A stretch of DNA of 64,000 nt from Cryoendolithus antarcticus (GCA_002077065.1 NAJO01000002.1:1-64000), one strand, 5' to 3'; positions 11,176 to 22,803 are shown, counted from the first letter of the stretch. Translations and numbers: made by a program. The notes: generated by a model not told the origin, from the letters alone.

Positions 11176-11761
11176 CGCGCATGCGAGCGTTTGAGCGTAT
11201 GAGCGCATGAGCGTGTATATTGCGGAAACTGTCTTCCTTCGGCGTCAACTTGAAGCGTTTCGCACAGCGTGTACATATGGTCTGTCAATGGAAACTTACC
11301 AGCAAACATTCATGCTTCTGTCTATGTATCGTGAGATCGGAGAAATTGAATAGACGAGATCTTCTGTCGCGTGGAGGTCATGCAGTGGCATCCATGTCCC
11401 GCTATGGCGTGCTTGTGAACCGGCCATGTGACGTGCTGATCGAGAACAAGAATACTCACTACTTTTAAGGTCTCTGATGTCTGGTTGTGCAAATCTCATG
11501 ATCTCTACAATATCCACCCTGTCTATGATAGAGACGATGTGCGCCGCTGCCGCTTTGTCTTTACAACTTCTGACAACGCTGCTCACTGCATGACTGTGAC
11601 CACAACTCCACGGCTACTGCACCCAGGAGAGAGTCGCGTTGAGCCCTGTGGACATCCTGATCTTAATTCCTCTACGGCTAACCGCGTCTCTCACAGTAGG
11701 GTCAGACTGTGCACACAGCAGCCAACACCAAGTCCTGCTCCACTGAGGACTGAAAACACAG
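11176..11761. other. Convergent 3' region with short GAGCG repeats
   Basis: Gap between the transporter and P450 3' ends. At about 11183-11216 there is an imperfect run of GAGCGTATG/GAGCGCATG-like units. No gene recognised. Confidence 0.5.
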
Positions 11762-13497
11762 TCAGGCTTTCAATGGCGTGAACACAAGGTCAACCGCCCC
11801 CATATCAACAGTGAAGTGATCCTTAGTCTGTGTCAAGAACCGCGTACCATCTTCGCCCGGCGCAAATGCAACATTGAACTCAAGCAGAAGTCTGGCAGTG
11901 AGAGTACGCAGCTCGATGTAAGCCATGTTCTTGCCGATACACCCAAAGGGACCCATCGAGAAGGGCGCAAAAGCGTCTTTGTGCTTGATGAGTTCAGGCT
12001 TGCTGCCCCAGCGTTCGGGAATGAAGGCTTCGGCAGAAGGGTAGATGGCTTCGTCTGCGCTGTTGTCAGTACTAGTAGCATACAGATGTGAGTGAGAAAC
12101 TTACCACGGCCCATGACATACTGCGGCATCCAGAAATTAGTATCACCTGGGATATAGGTCTCGCCTATCATCATGCCTTCCTTGGGTGTCTTGCGCTGCA
12201 CGCCCGAGGGTACTGGCGGATGTAGGCGCAAGGCTTCATTGATAGCTCCATTGAGCAGCGGCAGGTGATTGATATCCTTGTCAGTCCACTGGCCCTGTGT
12301 AACAGGTCGAAGCTCTTCGCGAATACTTTCCACCAGGGCTGCCTTCTGAGCGAGATGATAGAACATAGCGACTAGGGTGGCTGCAGTGGTGTCACTTCCA
12401 GCAACAATCAGAAGTCGAACATCAGCATGCAAGAAAGTATCGCTCTCGATCTTTGATTGCGGAACATCTTTATAGGCCTTTAGTATCCAGCCAGTGATGT
12501 CACCGCTTGCCTCGCCCTTGCTGTCGGCGTGGATTCGAGCCTTGGTCTCATCTACGCAAAATTGCACGAAACGATTGTATCCAGCTGCAAGACCAGGGAC
12601 GCTGGCCAGTATCCTGAAGAACCAGGTTGGCGGCATGATCGCTAGAGGCTCCATGCCTGCACTCAGCAGATCCAGGGCCCAATGTCGTACGCCGTTGTCC
12701 AGCATGTGGTCTTTGATCTGCATGTCAGCCAAGGCCTCGCTGCCACAACCTCGCTGCTACATATACTCACAGTCTTTGCCAAATGCTAGCTTGCCCATGA
12801 CATCGAAGCTGTACAGATTGAACCATTTGCCGATCTCCATCGGCTGGCCCTGAAATTCTCGGACGCGGTCTACGAGCTTGTCGTTAAACTTGTCGATTTG
12901 TGTCTCGTACTCCCTCAGCGCCTTGTCAGAAAACGCCGGCGCCCAGACCCGACGCCGCTTGTCATGTAAAGCCTTGGATCTGCTCGTGTGCATGGACGTC
13001 AAGGGTGCGTCACCATCGTACCAGGGTCCTTTGGTGGCTTTGGCCTGGGGTCCGTAAGAAATTTGCATGCCGTCAGGGTCAGAAATGCTGAGATCATGCG
13101 AGCCTATGCGGACGACCTTGCCATGCTTATCATGAAGCGCTTTGAGCTTGAGGTAGGCATCTGAGCCCGTCAGTCGTCCGGACCAAGCGAATGAACTTAG
13201 TCGAACACCGGTGGGGCCAGGGAACTTGTTTAGCGGATTGAGGAAGAGGCGGTAGATCGTAAGACTGGTGAACAGTCCAGCCAGGAACCAAGTGAAGGCA
13301 AGGGCGGTCCACGAAATTGCTTCCCCAAGAGCAAGGCCGTAGTAGCCTTTGAGTCCGACAATGCCCCCGATACCAGTGAAGACGAACGTGGTCAGGTAGG
13401 TAAGACCGTAGAAGTGATGCTCGGCGCCGTGGAAGTAGAGAGCATGAGCTGCAACACCCGTCAGGGCAGCGATACTGGGTATGGCCAGGTCAGCCAT
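11762..13497 (-). CDS. Cytochrome P450 monooxygenase with membrane-rich N-terminus
   Basis: Exons on the minus strand 13497-12771, 12710-12105 and 12054-11762 give 541 residues. The first ~90 residues contain about three hydrophobic segments before the proline hinge KFPGPTG. P450 landmarks follow: I-helix AGSDTT at about 346, K-helix EALR at about 401, PERW, and heme loop FSMGPFGCIG with the ligand Cys near 483. The layout resembles the fungal tryprostatin B 6-hydroxylase-like/CYP67 group, often linked to secondary metabolism, but no PKS, NRPS or terpene gene lies nearby, so the substrate is open. Start 13497 (MADLAIPS) preferred over 13524. Acceptor of intron 1 (AAAG at 12711) was chosen because it gives the family-typical FGKDYHMLDNG. 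Confidence 0.88.
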
Positions 13498-14543
13498 ATT
13501 TGGGTGTACAAGAGTGCCAAACACAGCAGCGATGGTATGGAGTCCTTCCTGGTGGGGGCAAGTTGTCGTCTTATAGCTATCGCCTTATTCCCGCAGATCG
13601 ATACTTTGGTAAACTTTCCACTAACTTTAGCCCCGCTTTTGTGGGAGGGAGTGAGCAAACATAGGCCACCATCACTCGAGAGCACTCAGCTGATGTACCG
13701 GATGTAGCAGTCGCCGATGTTCACTTGTACACCTCCACTCTGACATTATCGCTGACTGTCCGACAAGCGCTGGCAGGCTTATATCCTTCGCCCACCCGTG
13801 TCAGCTAACGCGCCACAGCGAATTCCATGTCTCACATGTTGCAAAGCGAACAGCTCGTGCGATGAGATGATATGGACTGATGATTGTATCCAAATGCTGT
13901 GCGCAATCCAGCTTACGATCGACTTTCGCACGGTGCTGGCTCATTCAATCTTACCATGCACGTGATACGAATCGTGCACTGAGCAAAGCTCTTCCCACCT
14001 ATATTTAGCGATTCGACTTGAAGGGAAAGGCGATCGCAGCACCACCTCAGATGTGTTGCATTGGAGAATATTGACCACAGTGTCTGCGCTTTCGTGAGGT
14101 GGCAGCTTGGTGCTAGCAAGTTGCTCCGCGACACCGCTTCGAGGCATCTCAGCCCGCCGACTGCGCGGATCTTAGCAGTATCACGAGCTGCATACTTTCC
14201 AACAAGTCGACACAGGGTCGGAAGGTCCCAAGCTTAGTGCGGTCAACGCAAGGAGCTTCTGCCGCCATGACAAGGGCGGTAACAGGTGCTCCAGTTCAAT
14301 TCCATGACCAAGTGACTGCAGACTCCAGTCGTTCGAGAGGACGGCTTTGTCGCATTCCGAAACGGATGGTATTCGTCTCACGCGCCGCGCGCACGTACAA
14401 TCGTCGAGACTCGCATGGGATTCGTCAGGGCAAGCGTGCATCAGGCGAAGATCACACTGAGGATGTTGCATACTCAGGCTGGACTCCTCCTCTCAATGGC
14501 TTCATTCCTTCAGCATTGCATTGAACCAGCTGTACCCGATTTA
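13498..14543. other. Intergenic, about 1 kb, nothing recognised
   Basis: Upstream of the P450 and downstream of LCL2. Open frames on both strands are arginine/serine-rich and look like shadows. I see no repeat or RNA gene. Confidence 0.5.
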
Positions 14544-14951
14544 CTAGAGAAGTCCTTTCCTTGCCAACTCGATCTTCCTCGCCGCTTCACCAGCCTTGAA
14601 GCCTCCTTTGCTCACACATGCCATACTGCCGTCACCGAACTCGACTTTGTCCTCGACTGCTGGCCATGCGCAAGGGCAATGATGTGGGAAGTGGACACAG
14701 CTCAACGTCTGCGGGCAGAGGTACTTGTCGCAATGAGCTGAGAGACACGATCAGATCTGGTACTCATTGGAAAACGCTTTTCTCTTACTGTTCTCGTAGT
14801 TCTGCTGGTATGCGCCCGAGTCTGACCCAGCGTTCTGTGGTTGCTGTTGTTGTGGGCCACCTTGATTGAACATCTGCTCGAAGAATTGAAATTGCGCGGC
14901 CGCTGGGAGGATGAGCAGCATGAGCGCGCTGAGCAGCGTTTGGAACAGCAT
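14544..14951 (-). CDS. LCL2: Long chronological lifespan protein 2
   Basis: Exons 14951-14789 and 14737-14544 give 118 residues, the usual length of the family. It has a signal peptide (hydrophobic residues 2-18, cleavage after AAA), then QFQFFEQMF and a Gln-rich stretch. The cysteine-rich core reads [20 protein letters not shown] followed by [12 protein letters not shown] and ends [17 protein letters not shown]. This is the conserved Lcl2 pattern. In yeast Lcl2 is linked to chronological lifespan and ER-associated degradation; here it is expected in the secretory pathway. The 51-bp intron uses GTAAGA and CTCAG. It is divergently arranged with NOP10. Confidence 0.93.
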
Positions 14952-15225
14952 CGTGGCTCCAAGAGTTGAAGTGAAAGCACTCGTCGGGACGGCAAATGTG
15001 TTTGCAGGTCGGGTGTATACAGGCCGTGGAGCCAGATGTCACTTTCGTCTCATGTCACGTACGACCTGAGTCAGGTAGGACGGAACCGTTCCGGCGCAAA
15101 GCTAGAGCTTTTCTTGAGCGACCATGAAAGACCTCAGAGCGTTTCGCGCAGGCATAAGATCACCGTCCCACGCCAGTAAGACCTACACAGTCCCAGCAGA
15201 TACCGACAACGTAAGATCCGCTACC
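14952..15225. promoter_or_regulatory. Shared divergent promoter region, LCL2/NOP10
   Basis: Only 274 bases separate the two start codons, so both core promoters and 5' UTRs must lie here. I see no clear TATA box. An in-frame upstream ATG for NOP10 at 15124 precedes unconserved residues and is taken as 5' UTR. Confidence 0.55.
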
Positions 15226-15528
15226 ATGCATCTCATGTACACCGCCGACGATAAGGGACTGCGGGTCTACACACTGAAGAAAGTGGTCGGCGCAGAGGTC
15301 TCGAAGTCCGCCCATCCCGCACGTTTCTCTCCGGACGACAAGTACTCTCGGTAGGCACAGCACATCATCTCTGAGGTCGGGACGGAGACTAACGGTCTTG
15401 CAGGCACCGAGTGACGCTCAAGAAGCGATATGGTCTACTCATCACACAGCAGGGTAAGCGATGAGGGACGAGTCCTGGCAAACTCTAGCGCTAACAAGCG
15501 ATTAGGAGATCAGAAGGTGATCAAGTAG
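15226..15528 (+). CDS. NOP10: H/ACA ribonucleoprotein subunit Nop10
   Basis: Exons 15226-15350, 15404-15453 and 15506-15528 give 65 residues. The start [19 protein letters not shown] is the family N-terminus, with context CTACCATG. The conserved middle [20 protein letters not shown] crosses intron 1, followed by KKRYGLL. Nop10 is the small scaffold of box H/ACA snoRNPs with Cbf5, Nhp2 and Gar1, acting in rRNA pseudouridylation in the nucleolus. The C-terminus (GDQKVIK) is encoded by a 23-base last exon. The intron 2 branch site GCTAAC is evident. The short length is normal for the family. Confidence 0.95.
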
Positions 15529-16901
15529 CTACGGACAATGCGCAAAACGAACAATTGGATTAGCGAGGAGTTCGGCGTCAAGACTTGATGACATGGTCTG
15601 TACAGTGAGGAGGAGAGGGAGGAGAATGCCGAGGTTTGACTGAGCTGGCAGTGGGGCTTCCGGCAGCTACATATGCTATCACTACTGTTGTCTTCTTCGT
15701 CCTCAGCGCATCTCGACCATCTGCTCCAATCCGAGCCGCATCCTTGTCCTGGCGGGAATCAGGGATCGGCAACACATACAGAGTCGATACCAGGGAAATG
15801 TCCAAGTTCGGAGACTGGTAGTTTTTCGGATCTGCGAGAGATAAACGTCCGTAAATGCAAGCACTACGTAGTCGAATCCATTGTCAGATATGGGGTGTCC
15901 CACACGCACCCTTTCTCGAGCATGTGGAGATCACAGAGTCACTCACGTTTCCGATCAGTGCCAGGAAGCTTTCAATCCGGGATCACTGCACGTTGTCAGT
16001 AGTGGTCTTCCATCGTCCGTTCGCTGGTCATCCGTGATTTCTGGAGGCTGTTTCAGACATTGCCAGTGATCCGCACGCCCAACCTGCCGAAAAGCTTTTG
16101 ACTTCATGTGGCGGCTGGAATGTAGTTGGTTTACCAGATGGAATTGTGATCATCTTTGCGCAGGGTGGAACTTGGAGATTTTGCGTTGTGTCTTACCGAG
16201 GGAAGGTTTTGTGTGAGGACCATAATGAGTATTCAAACCCTTAGGGCGCCGCACACTACGACTGCTTGAGCTCGACACTGCTGCCCATGAACGATCTGAT
16301 CGCCTCAGCGAGCGGACGTGGCAACGATCCATCGGCGTTACGACGCACAAGATTGTTGCTACTGTCATGTCCCATGCTTATAGGTCGTCACCGAGTCCTG
16401 GAAGCATATCCCCGAAGAGATCGCCCTCACAGCAACGGTTTTAAAAGTGGAAAGATCGATCTCGGCCATCGTACCAGATTCGCCAACGCCAGGACAGAAG
16501 GGCGAGGCGGTAATATAGGTAACATGGTCTTGTTGTCGAGAAGAGGAAATGTCGTGCAAGAGCTTTGGAAGAGAAGTCACGGCGGATGGATTCGCGGACC
16601 GGTCCATCCCCGCATATGAGCTTCGCCATTGTGATCTTTGGCTGTTCTTGAGGACTCCACTTGCACTTCGATCCTCATTATCATACCCGGCAAGCCTACC
16701 GTACTACTTCTGCTGTATTATTAGTCCATTAATCCAACTCCTCAATTGCCGCCACCGACCTTGTCCAATTCTATATCTGATCGCTTCCTCTCCCGAACAA
16801 GTCAGATACAGAGTTCAAACGTTCTCCAAGCAGCAGAAACCCCTGGTGCATGCGGCAACGACAGAACCACATTCGCTCGGTGCTCCTGCGTAGTCTCGTC
16901 A
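15529..16901. other. Intergenic, about 1.4 kb, nothing recognised
   Basis: The longest gene-free stretch in the window. Open frames present are low-quality on both strands; no transposon end, tRNA box or repeat was seen. The last part must contain the promoter of the eIF4E-family gene. Confidence 0.5.
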
Positions 16902-18040
16902 ATGGCGCAAAAGGATGAGAATAGCCCGTCGAACCTGTGGGCTAGGCGCTCGAAGTACGTGACTTGGCGATCTGTTGCAGCTCCTCAACATAGAGACAAC
17001 ACAACGACTGACATTCAATCTTTAGCAGCAGTAAGACCGCTCACAAGTCGCAACTGTCGAACGGAAAGGATTCACATGATGGCCCATCGATCAAGAAGTA
17101 CGGCAGTATGAAAGGTCCGGGTAACAACCCCTTCAACACGATCGGCAATATTTCGACCACGAATAACGCACCATCTACTGGGGCAGGCGCAGCCTCTGCC
17201 TTTGGGCTAGGAAGTGGGGCGTTCTCTTCTTTCGGCAGTGCGAAGACCCCCAAGACACCTGGCAATGCATTCGACTTTGGAAAAGGTGGATCGGAGAAGA
17301 AGGAAAGTGCACCGGCAGAGAAGGATGACAGGGAGAAAGACGCAGCTCCCCTGAGGCAACAGAAGTCGCAGCCATCTTTGCAGAGTGCGGTCGCTGGACA
17401 GACAAAGCTTGATTACTCCGTGCCCTGGCCATTGACGTACAGCTGGGTGTTGCATTACCGCCCGCCAACGAGCAAGAACCAGGACTATGAGAAGTCGATA
17501 CATCCCATGTGGGTGATGCGGAGTGCTCAGAACTTCTGGAGCGTGTACGATCAGATGAAACGACCCAGTGCTCTTCCGACTGTCAGTGACTACCACTTCT
17601 TCAAGGAAGGCATTCGACCAGTATGGGAGGATGAGGAAAACAAGAAGGGTGGGAAATGGATCATGAGATTGAAGAAAGGGGTGGCGGATCGTTACTGGGA
17701 GGATCTGCTGCTTGCTCTGATTGGTGATCAGTTCCTGGAGGCTGGTGAGGAGATCTGCGGAGTAGTCGTCAGCGTTCGCTCTGGCGAGGATGTCTTCTCG
17801 ATCTGGACGAAGAACGACGGTGGCAGGAATATCAGGATTCGTGAAACGTTGAAAGAGAAGCTGAAGCTGCCCGTCGACACAGCTATTCAGTGGAAGAGCC
17901 ATGACGAATCGATCAATCAGCGGCAAGCGGTTGACCAAGCACGCCAGGAGAAGACGCAACAATCACACCAGGACAAGCGACGTAATACACTAGGCCAGCA
18001 GCCAGACAAGGACAGGCGCGAGGAGTCGAATCAGACTTAG
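16902..18040 (+). CDS. eIF4E-family mRNA cap-binding protein (4EHP / class II-like)
   Basis: Exons 16902-16954 and 17026-18040 give 355 residues. A low-complexity Gly/Ser/Lys-rich N-terminus of ~145 residues precedes the eIF4E fold: WPLTYSWVLHYRPP, QNFWSVYDQM, DYHFFKEGIRPVWEDEENK, GGKWIMRLKKG, YWEDLLLALIGDQF, and EICGVVVSVR with FSIWTKN. The Trp of the WEDE motif, which stacks on the cap, is present. The other cap-sandwich Trp position appears to fall in an NQDYEKS segment without Trp, as in class II proteins. The role is probably modulating cap-dependent translation rather than being the sole eIF4E. The C-terminal tail is Gln/Lys/Arg-rich. Confidence 0.88.
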
Positions 18041-18903
18041 AGGGCAGATCAGAAGCCTCCAGAGCGCCTGTCATTCTGTAAGCACCCGGTGCCTTGCGTC
18101 AGTAAGGACGCGCACAAAGACTTGCGGATACGGGAGCTCAAAGCCAGCAGACGTACGCATCCTGATTTCCAGCATTTGCTCCAGACGACCCTGCAGCGGG
18201 ATATTGTGACCCAAGACGCTTCTGATATTACCCTTCCTGGCCTGTGTCTGAATGCAGAGGAACCCTCGCCGTCGCGTGTGTCACATGGCTACGAGGAGAA
18301 GTCCCCGATGCCGGGTGCATGGCCATGAGGCATTATATTCGGCGTCGGAAGGGCACTCATTTCGCGTAGGACGCCATCGAGCTTGATTCGGGTGAATGTC
18401 CATCAGACGCTCGGTGGAATGACGCACAGTGTGCTGTATCGAAATTGGACTATCTTTGCAGCGTTCATTTTGCGTTGGCGGATTGTACCATGTAGCTGCT
18501 TTAGCGTCACTGTACAGGTAGCACATTCAAATGAATTCACAGCGCGTACCGGCAGCTTTTGACGCGTCTCTCCGACTGTGTGTGCTTCCAAGTGCCCTTT
18601 ACTGAGCTTTGTGTTGTACTTTGCGTGCTGGATAATCGTAACGTCGGCGTTAACACGGAGCTACGCCCGAGCTTTGGCTTTCCACTTCACGCGCTCATAT
18701 GCTGATTGCACAAACCCATATGCTCACTTACACACCAGACGAACGTCGCACGGCCATACTACAGCTTCGCCCGGCATCTCACAACAGCGGACGAATATGT
18801 GCGCTCGCAGTCTGCTCACCTGGGTCGACGTGAAGGCTGCAAATAACAGCTTGTGGTCACACAAAGCACGGGAAGCTCGCTGAGCTACGGCGAGCCAGAC
18901 GCG
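18041..18903. other. Intergenic, nothing recognised
   Basis: Between the eIF4E-family gene and the SUMO protease. Contains the promoter of the latter; no coding frame I trust. Confidence 0.5.
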
Positions 18904-21900
18904 ATGGAGTTCTTGAGGGATATTGGTGGCCATGTCACGAAAACGCTCGGATTCCGGCGGCAAGGAGACGACGCCGCGATTGCGCCCGACTCACTACGGG
19001 CAGGCGCCTCGGCTGTGAACGAGATCAACGGAGCTGGGAAGCGGCGGCGAAGTGAGGAAGTAGTGGAGGTGACCGGACAATTGAAGCGAGTAAAGACGAG
19101 ATCGCAGCCGTCGGAAGATGCGCAACGACTGGATCCCGCGAATTGGACTGCACCGCCCAGGAACGCAAAGGCTGTGGCCATACCGACCAACACTGGCTCG
19201 CAGCACCGGCCGCGAGGTAGCGCGGTGGCAGACGATCAGCAGAAACAAGGCTTCATGGGCCGCAAGGTGAACGTTCGTCATCGTCAGATTGGACCAGCTT
19301 GGCGTCCGCAGCACACCCTCAACAACGAGCCACATACCGCTGCTCAGCCTGCGCGACCTTCTAAAATCGCTCCGTTTGCAAGCACGAGTAGTCGGCACCA
19401 GAGTACACCACATGCCAAAAGGCGATCTGTTCATGTCGGCGACAGCAGTGACGAGATCGAGGACCCGGAAAGCGAGCAAAGCAAACGCAGCACCCAGCGA
19501 TCAGCCGCGACGAAAGCACGAGGGCGCACGGTCGTCGATCTCAAAGACGATGAAGGTGTCAAGGTGCTCACGTCCAAGTCGAACACATCCGATAAGCGGC
19601 GCATGACGAGCCATGATGATTTCCAGGATACACCCTCCTTCCAATCAAAGCGAAGAGGGAGTACTGCAACGACCAATTTTGCGCCACAGCGTGAATTCTT
19701 CACACAGCACGAGTCAAAGAAAGTCAATGGCTATGCTAAGGTGTTGCCAGGGAGTATGCAAAAGTATGCTGCTGCCCAAGCACGTTCCAATGCATCTGGC
19801 GAGCCAAGATCGAGCAATAGGGGCGAGCTTAATACCTATCCGCGAAAATTGTCTGGCACGGAGTATGCGCCGGTCGATCTGGACAGATGCCAATCTCAAG
19901 ACGACAGCCACATGTCACAGCCTTCGGCGCGGCAGAAGGAACACGCTAAGCGGCCCAAGATCGATCTGACTGATGGCTTCGATGACATTACTTCGAAAAC
20001 TGTGAATGCTCGCAGGGATCGTGGGCAGGCAGGATCGAACAGCCACCGGCAGAAGTATGATGCGCAGACGGGACACTTTGTGCAACCCGGAGTGAAGCCA
20101 GCTACTAACGGCACTGTAAGACCGGGAGCATCTGAGCGTAAAGATGGCGGTGCTCCGGCGCCAGATGCCCAGCCCAGGGCAGCGTCGCCGCTTCTGCGCA
20201 AGACTTTCGAGCGCGATGGTGACACTTTTGAAACACCCGCGCCACGCGCACGACAGAGAGCGAAGGACAGAATGCAAGGTGATGACGAGCACAAACGACA
20301 GCCTAAGCCGGCCTCGCCAGACGACAGTCCTGACGTAATTTGCGGGAAGGCCAACCTCGATACACGATCAGGATACTTCACTAAGTCGTGGACCGACGAT
20401 GCACTGCATGCTCGATCGAAGGCACGGCGACCAGCGTCAACTACGGGTGACCTTTCATCACCTGATGACGATTCGAAAACGCTCGCAGATCCAGCGCAGC
20501 GACGTGATGCTGGTGATGTGAACAGCATCCGCATCGAAGGCATCGATTGCCGCTCCTGCAACACACATTCCGATAATGTGCAGCTGGTCTGGTACGCAGG
20601 GGACAAAAGATTTTACATCGAATGTGACGGAAGATACCAGTGTCGCCCTAATTCGCCTCAGCTTGCAGGCTTCGGTGCAGGAGAGGTGACATGTTGGGTG
20701 ACATCGGAAGCCTCAGCCCAGGTCCGTGTGAGGGGACCCAGTACGGAAGACAGCATGGGCAGCTTTTTCATCCGCTTCCACGACGTTGAGGGTAGAGATC
20801 TTTGCTATCGTCTGCTGAGGTCCACTGACAAGCATGCGGTGCGCAATATTCACGAAGCCGCAAAGCTCTTCAACGCAAAATGGGACAATGGCATTCCGAG
20901 AGTGCAGGAAGATGCCAAGCGAGAAGCGGAGCGCTTGTTGCGCGGCGCGCATAACATCCAGAGAGGTATGCGACGCACAGGCGCAAAAATGCGGGAGTCT
21001 CCACCCGAGAAAATCAAGTATCAGGATGAATCGTCCCCAGAGCCAGATCGGTCGGCCAGGGCTGTTCCGCGAGAGCTTCACCCGAATGAGGTGACTACTG
21101 GTGTCCGCAGGTCCACACGCACACCCAGAGAAATCAGAGCGCCAAGTCCACCGCCACCGCTGCGCTGGAGCGAAACTTATCAAGGCAAGCCATGGGATCA
21201 TGCTGTGCTCTATCCCCCCGAAGGTCTTCGCAAAGTAACAGTGGATTTTCAAGACATCGAGCGACTGGACGAGGGCGAATTCCTTAACGACAACCTGGTC
21301 GGCTATGCATTGCGGCGCATCGAAGAAACGATGGCTCCAGAGAGAAAGAACGAAGTCCATTTCTTCAATTCATTCTTCTTCACCTCTTTGATGAACAAGA
21401 ATGGCAAGAAAGGATTCAACTACGATGCAGTGAAGAAGTGGACCAAGAACAAGAATCTCTTCAATCTCCCATATGTCGTGGTACCGATCAATGAGAACCT
21501 TCACTGGTACGTTGCGATCATCTGCAATCTGCCGACGCTACTCCGCCACCACGCAGGGGATGGAGAGGAGGATGTATCGCCAGACGTTCAAGACGAGCAG
21601 AGCGAGCAAGGCGAGCCGTCCCTAGCCGATCCCAGTAACGTCATACAGGACTCACAGGAACCCATCGCTGCCGATCAGGCTACCACACTCTCCGTCGAAC
21701 GCCTCAGCCTCAATGGTGAGCCAATAGGGGAATCTCTTGGCACTGCGCAGAGTGCAGAGGTGGGAACAGGCGAATATACTACAGGCGAGGCCAGAGAGGA
21801 AGCCCTCCCGAGTGCAAGCGCACCCGCACGAGCAACTAAAAAGTTGAAGACGCGCAGCGCCCCACCCTTGAAGAAGTACGCCACTGGCGAACCGACCATC

Positions 21901-22803
21901 ATCACATTCGACTCGCTAAGCGGTGCCCACGTTGCGGAGGTTGCTAGGCTCAAGGACTACGTGAACGAAGAAGGCAAAGCACGGTGCGAAGTTGAGGTCC
22001 CTCGCAGCGCGCTGCAAGGCTTGACCGCCAAGGGCATCCCTCAGCAAAGCAATTTCTGCGACTGCGGTCTGTTTCTCATCGGCTATGTGGAAGCCTTCGC
22101 GGCGGATCCGAAAGGCTTTCTCGACAAAGTCCTCGGTCGAACACTTGATCCGGAGAAAGACTTCGCCGGATTTGATCCATCGCTCAAGCGAGCTCAACTT
22201 CGCGAGGGGCTGTTCGAGCTGTACGAGAAACAGCACGCGGTCAAGGAGGCACTGAAGAAGCAAAAGAAGGCTGACAAAGCGAACGCGAATCAGCAACTTG
22301 CCTTGTCGCTAACGGCACCCAGAGTCGCAGAACCTGCGTCAGGCTTACGACCTGGCCACAGCGAGCAGGAGCTTTCGCCCGCGACCATGTCCAATCTGCC
22401 AGCAGCGGCCACAGCTGCACTCGATCCAGCGCCTTCCACCGCAAGTTCCATGCTCCCCACAAGCTCGGCTCCAGCCTCGTCAATGCCACAATCCGTCGCG
22501 CACGATGACGTTTCCTCTGGTGATGATGAGCTGCCTATGGAAACGCCTCGTCCTTTGACGGAGTCTGATGGGGATCAGCGTGCCATGCAAGCCTCCTCAC
22601 AGCTTGTCGAAAGGGACGAGGATGCTGAGATGTTGGACAACGCTGTTTCTAAACCTTTCAACCCGCCAGCTCAGCAAGATGCGCCACTACATGAAGTCAA
22701 CGATAGTCTCCTTAAACCGCTGCATGACATTGCGACTGGTGCGCAGCCACTGAATTATGCTCCTCGCCAAGTCGCAACTCCAGCGCCTGGTCAGGCGGCG
22801 TAG
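18904..22803 (+). CDS. Ulp2/SENP6-7-type SUMO protease (peptidase C48)
   Basis: An intronless frame of 1299 codons from the first ATG (18904). Residues 1 to ~530 are basic, Ser/Arg-rich and probably disordered. A PH-like region may lie around 540-680. The protease domain covers about 765-1090: YPPEGLRKVTVDFQDIERL, EFLNDNLVGYALRRI, His 867 in NENLHWYVA, Asp 1003 in TFDSLSG, Gln ~1048 in QQSNF and Cys 1054 in DCGLFL. Between His and Asp an acidic Ser-rich insert of roughly 120 residues splits the domain, as in Ulp2/SENP6-7 rather than Ulp1. It should remove SUMO chains in the nucleus. TAG at 22801 is followed by a further open extension in the same frame to 23004 (see findings). Confidence 0.92.
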   Translation: MEFLRDIGGHVTKTLGFRRQGDDAAIAPDSLRAGASAVNEINGAGKRRRSEEVVEVTGQLKRVKTRSQPSEDAQRLDPANWTAPPRNAKAVAIPTNTGSQHRPRGSAVADDQQKQGFMGRKVNVRHRQIGPAWRPQHTLNNEPHTAAQPARPSKIAPFASTSSRHQSTPHAKRRSVHVGDSSDEIEDPESEQSKRSTQRSAATKARGRTVVDLKDDEGVKVLTSKSNTSDKRRMTSHDDFQDTPSFQSKRRGSTATTNFAPQREFFTQHESKKVNGYAKVLPGSMQKYAAAQARSNASGEPRSSNRGELNTYPRKLSGTEYAPVDLDRCQSQDDSHMSQPSARQKEHAKRPKIDLTDGFDDITSKTVNARRDRGQAGSNSHRQKYDAQTGHFVQPGVKPATNGTVRPGASERKDGGAPAPDAQPRAASPLLRKTFERDGDTFETPAPRARQRAKDRMQGDDEHKRQPKPASPDDSPDVICGKANLDTRSGYFTKSWTDDALHARSKARRPASTTGDLSSPDDDSKTLADPAQRRDAGDVNSIRIEGIDCRSCNTHSDNVQLVWYAGDKRFYIECDGRYQCRPNSPQLAGFGAGEVTCWVTSEASAQVRVRGPSTEDSMGSFFIRFHDVEGRDLCYRLLRSTDKHAVRNIHEAAKLFNAKWDNGIPRVQEDAKREAERLLRGAHNIQRGMRRTGAKMRESPPEKIKYQDESSPEPDRSARAVPRELHPNEVTTGVRRSTRTPREIRAPSPPPPLRWSETYQGKPWDHAVLYPPEGLRKVTVDFQDIERLDEGEFLNDNLVGYALRRIEETMAPERKNEVHFFNSFFFTSLMNKNGKKGFNYDAVKKWTKNKNLFNLPYVVVPINENLHWYVAIICNLPTLLRHHAGDGEEDVSPDVQDEQSEQGEPSLADPSNVIQDSQEPIAADQATTLSVERLSLNGEPIGESLGTAQSAEVGTGEYTTGEAREEALPSASAPARATKKLKTRSAPPLKKYATGEPTIITFDSLSGAHVAEVARLKDYVNEEGKARCEVEVPRSALQGLTAKGIPQQSNFCDCGLFLIGYVEAFAADPKGFLDKVLGRTLDPEKDFAGFDPSLKRAQLREGLFELYEKQHAVKEALKKQKKADKANANQQLALSLTAPRVAEPASGLRPGHSEQELSPATMSNLPAAATAALDPAPSTASSMLPTSSAPASSMPQSVAHDDVSSGDDELPMETPRPLTESDGDQRAMQASSQLVERDEDAEMLDNAVSKPFNPPAQQDAPLHEVNDSLLKPLHDIATGAQPLNYAPRQVATPAPGQAA

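Noticed and set aside
11762..13497. Secondary-metabolite cluster around the P450
   Set aside because: Neighbours are a phosphatase, an amino-acid-type transporter and LCL2; no backbone synthase within the window.
15124..15225. Longer N-terminus for NOP10 from the upstream ATG
   Set aside because: Adds 34 residues not present in the family; Nop10 proteins begin at the MHLMY position.
15529..16901. Possible gene or transposon in the 1.4-kb gap
   Set aside because: Checked both strands for long frames, terminal repeats and splice-joined exons; none convincing.
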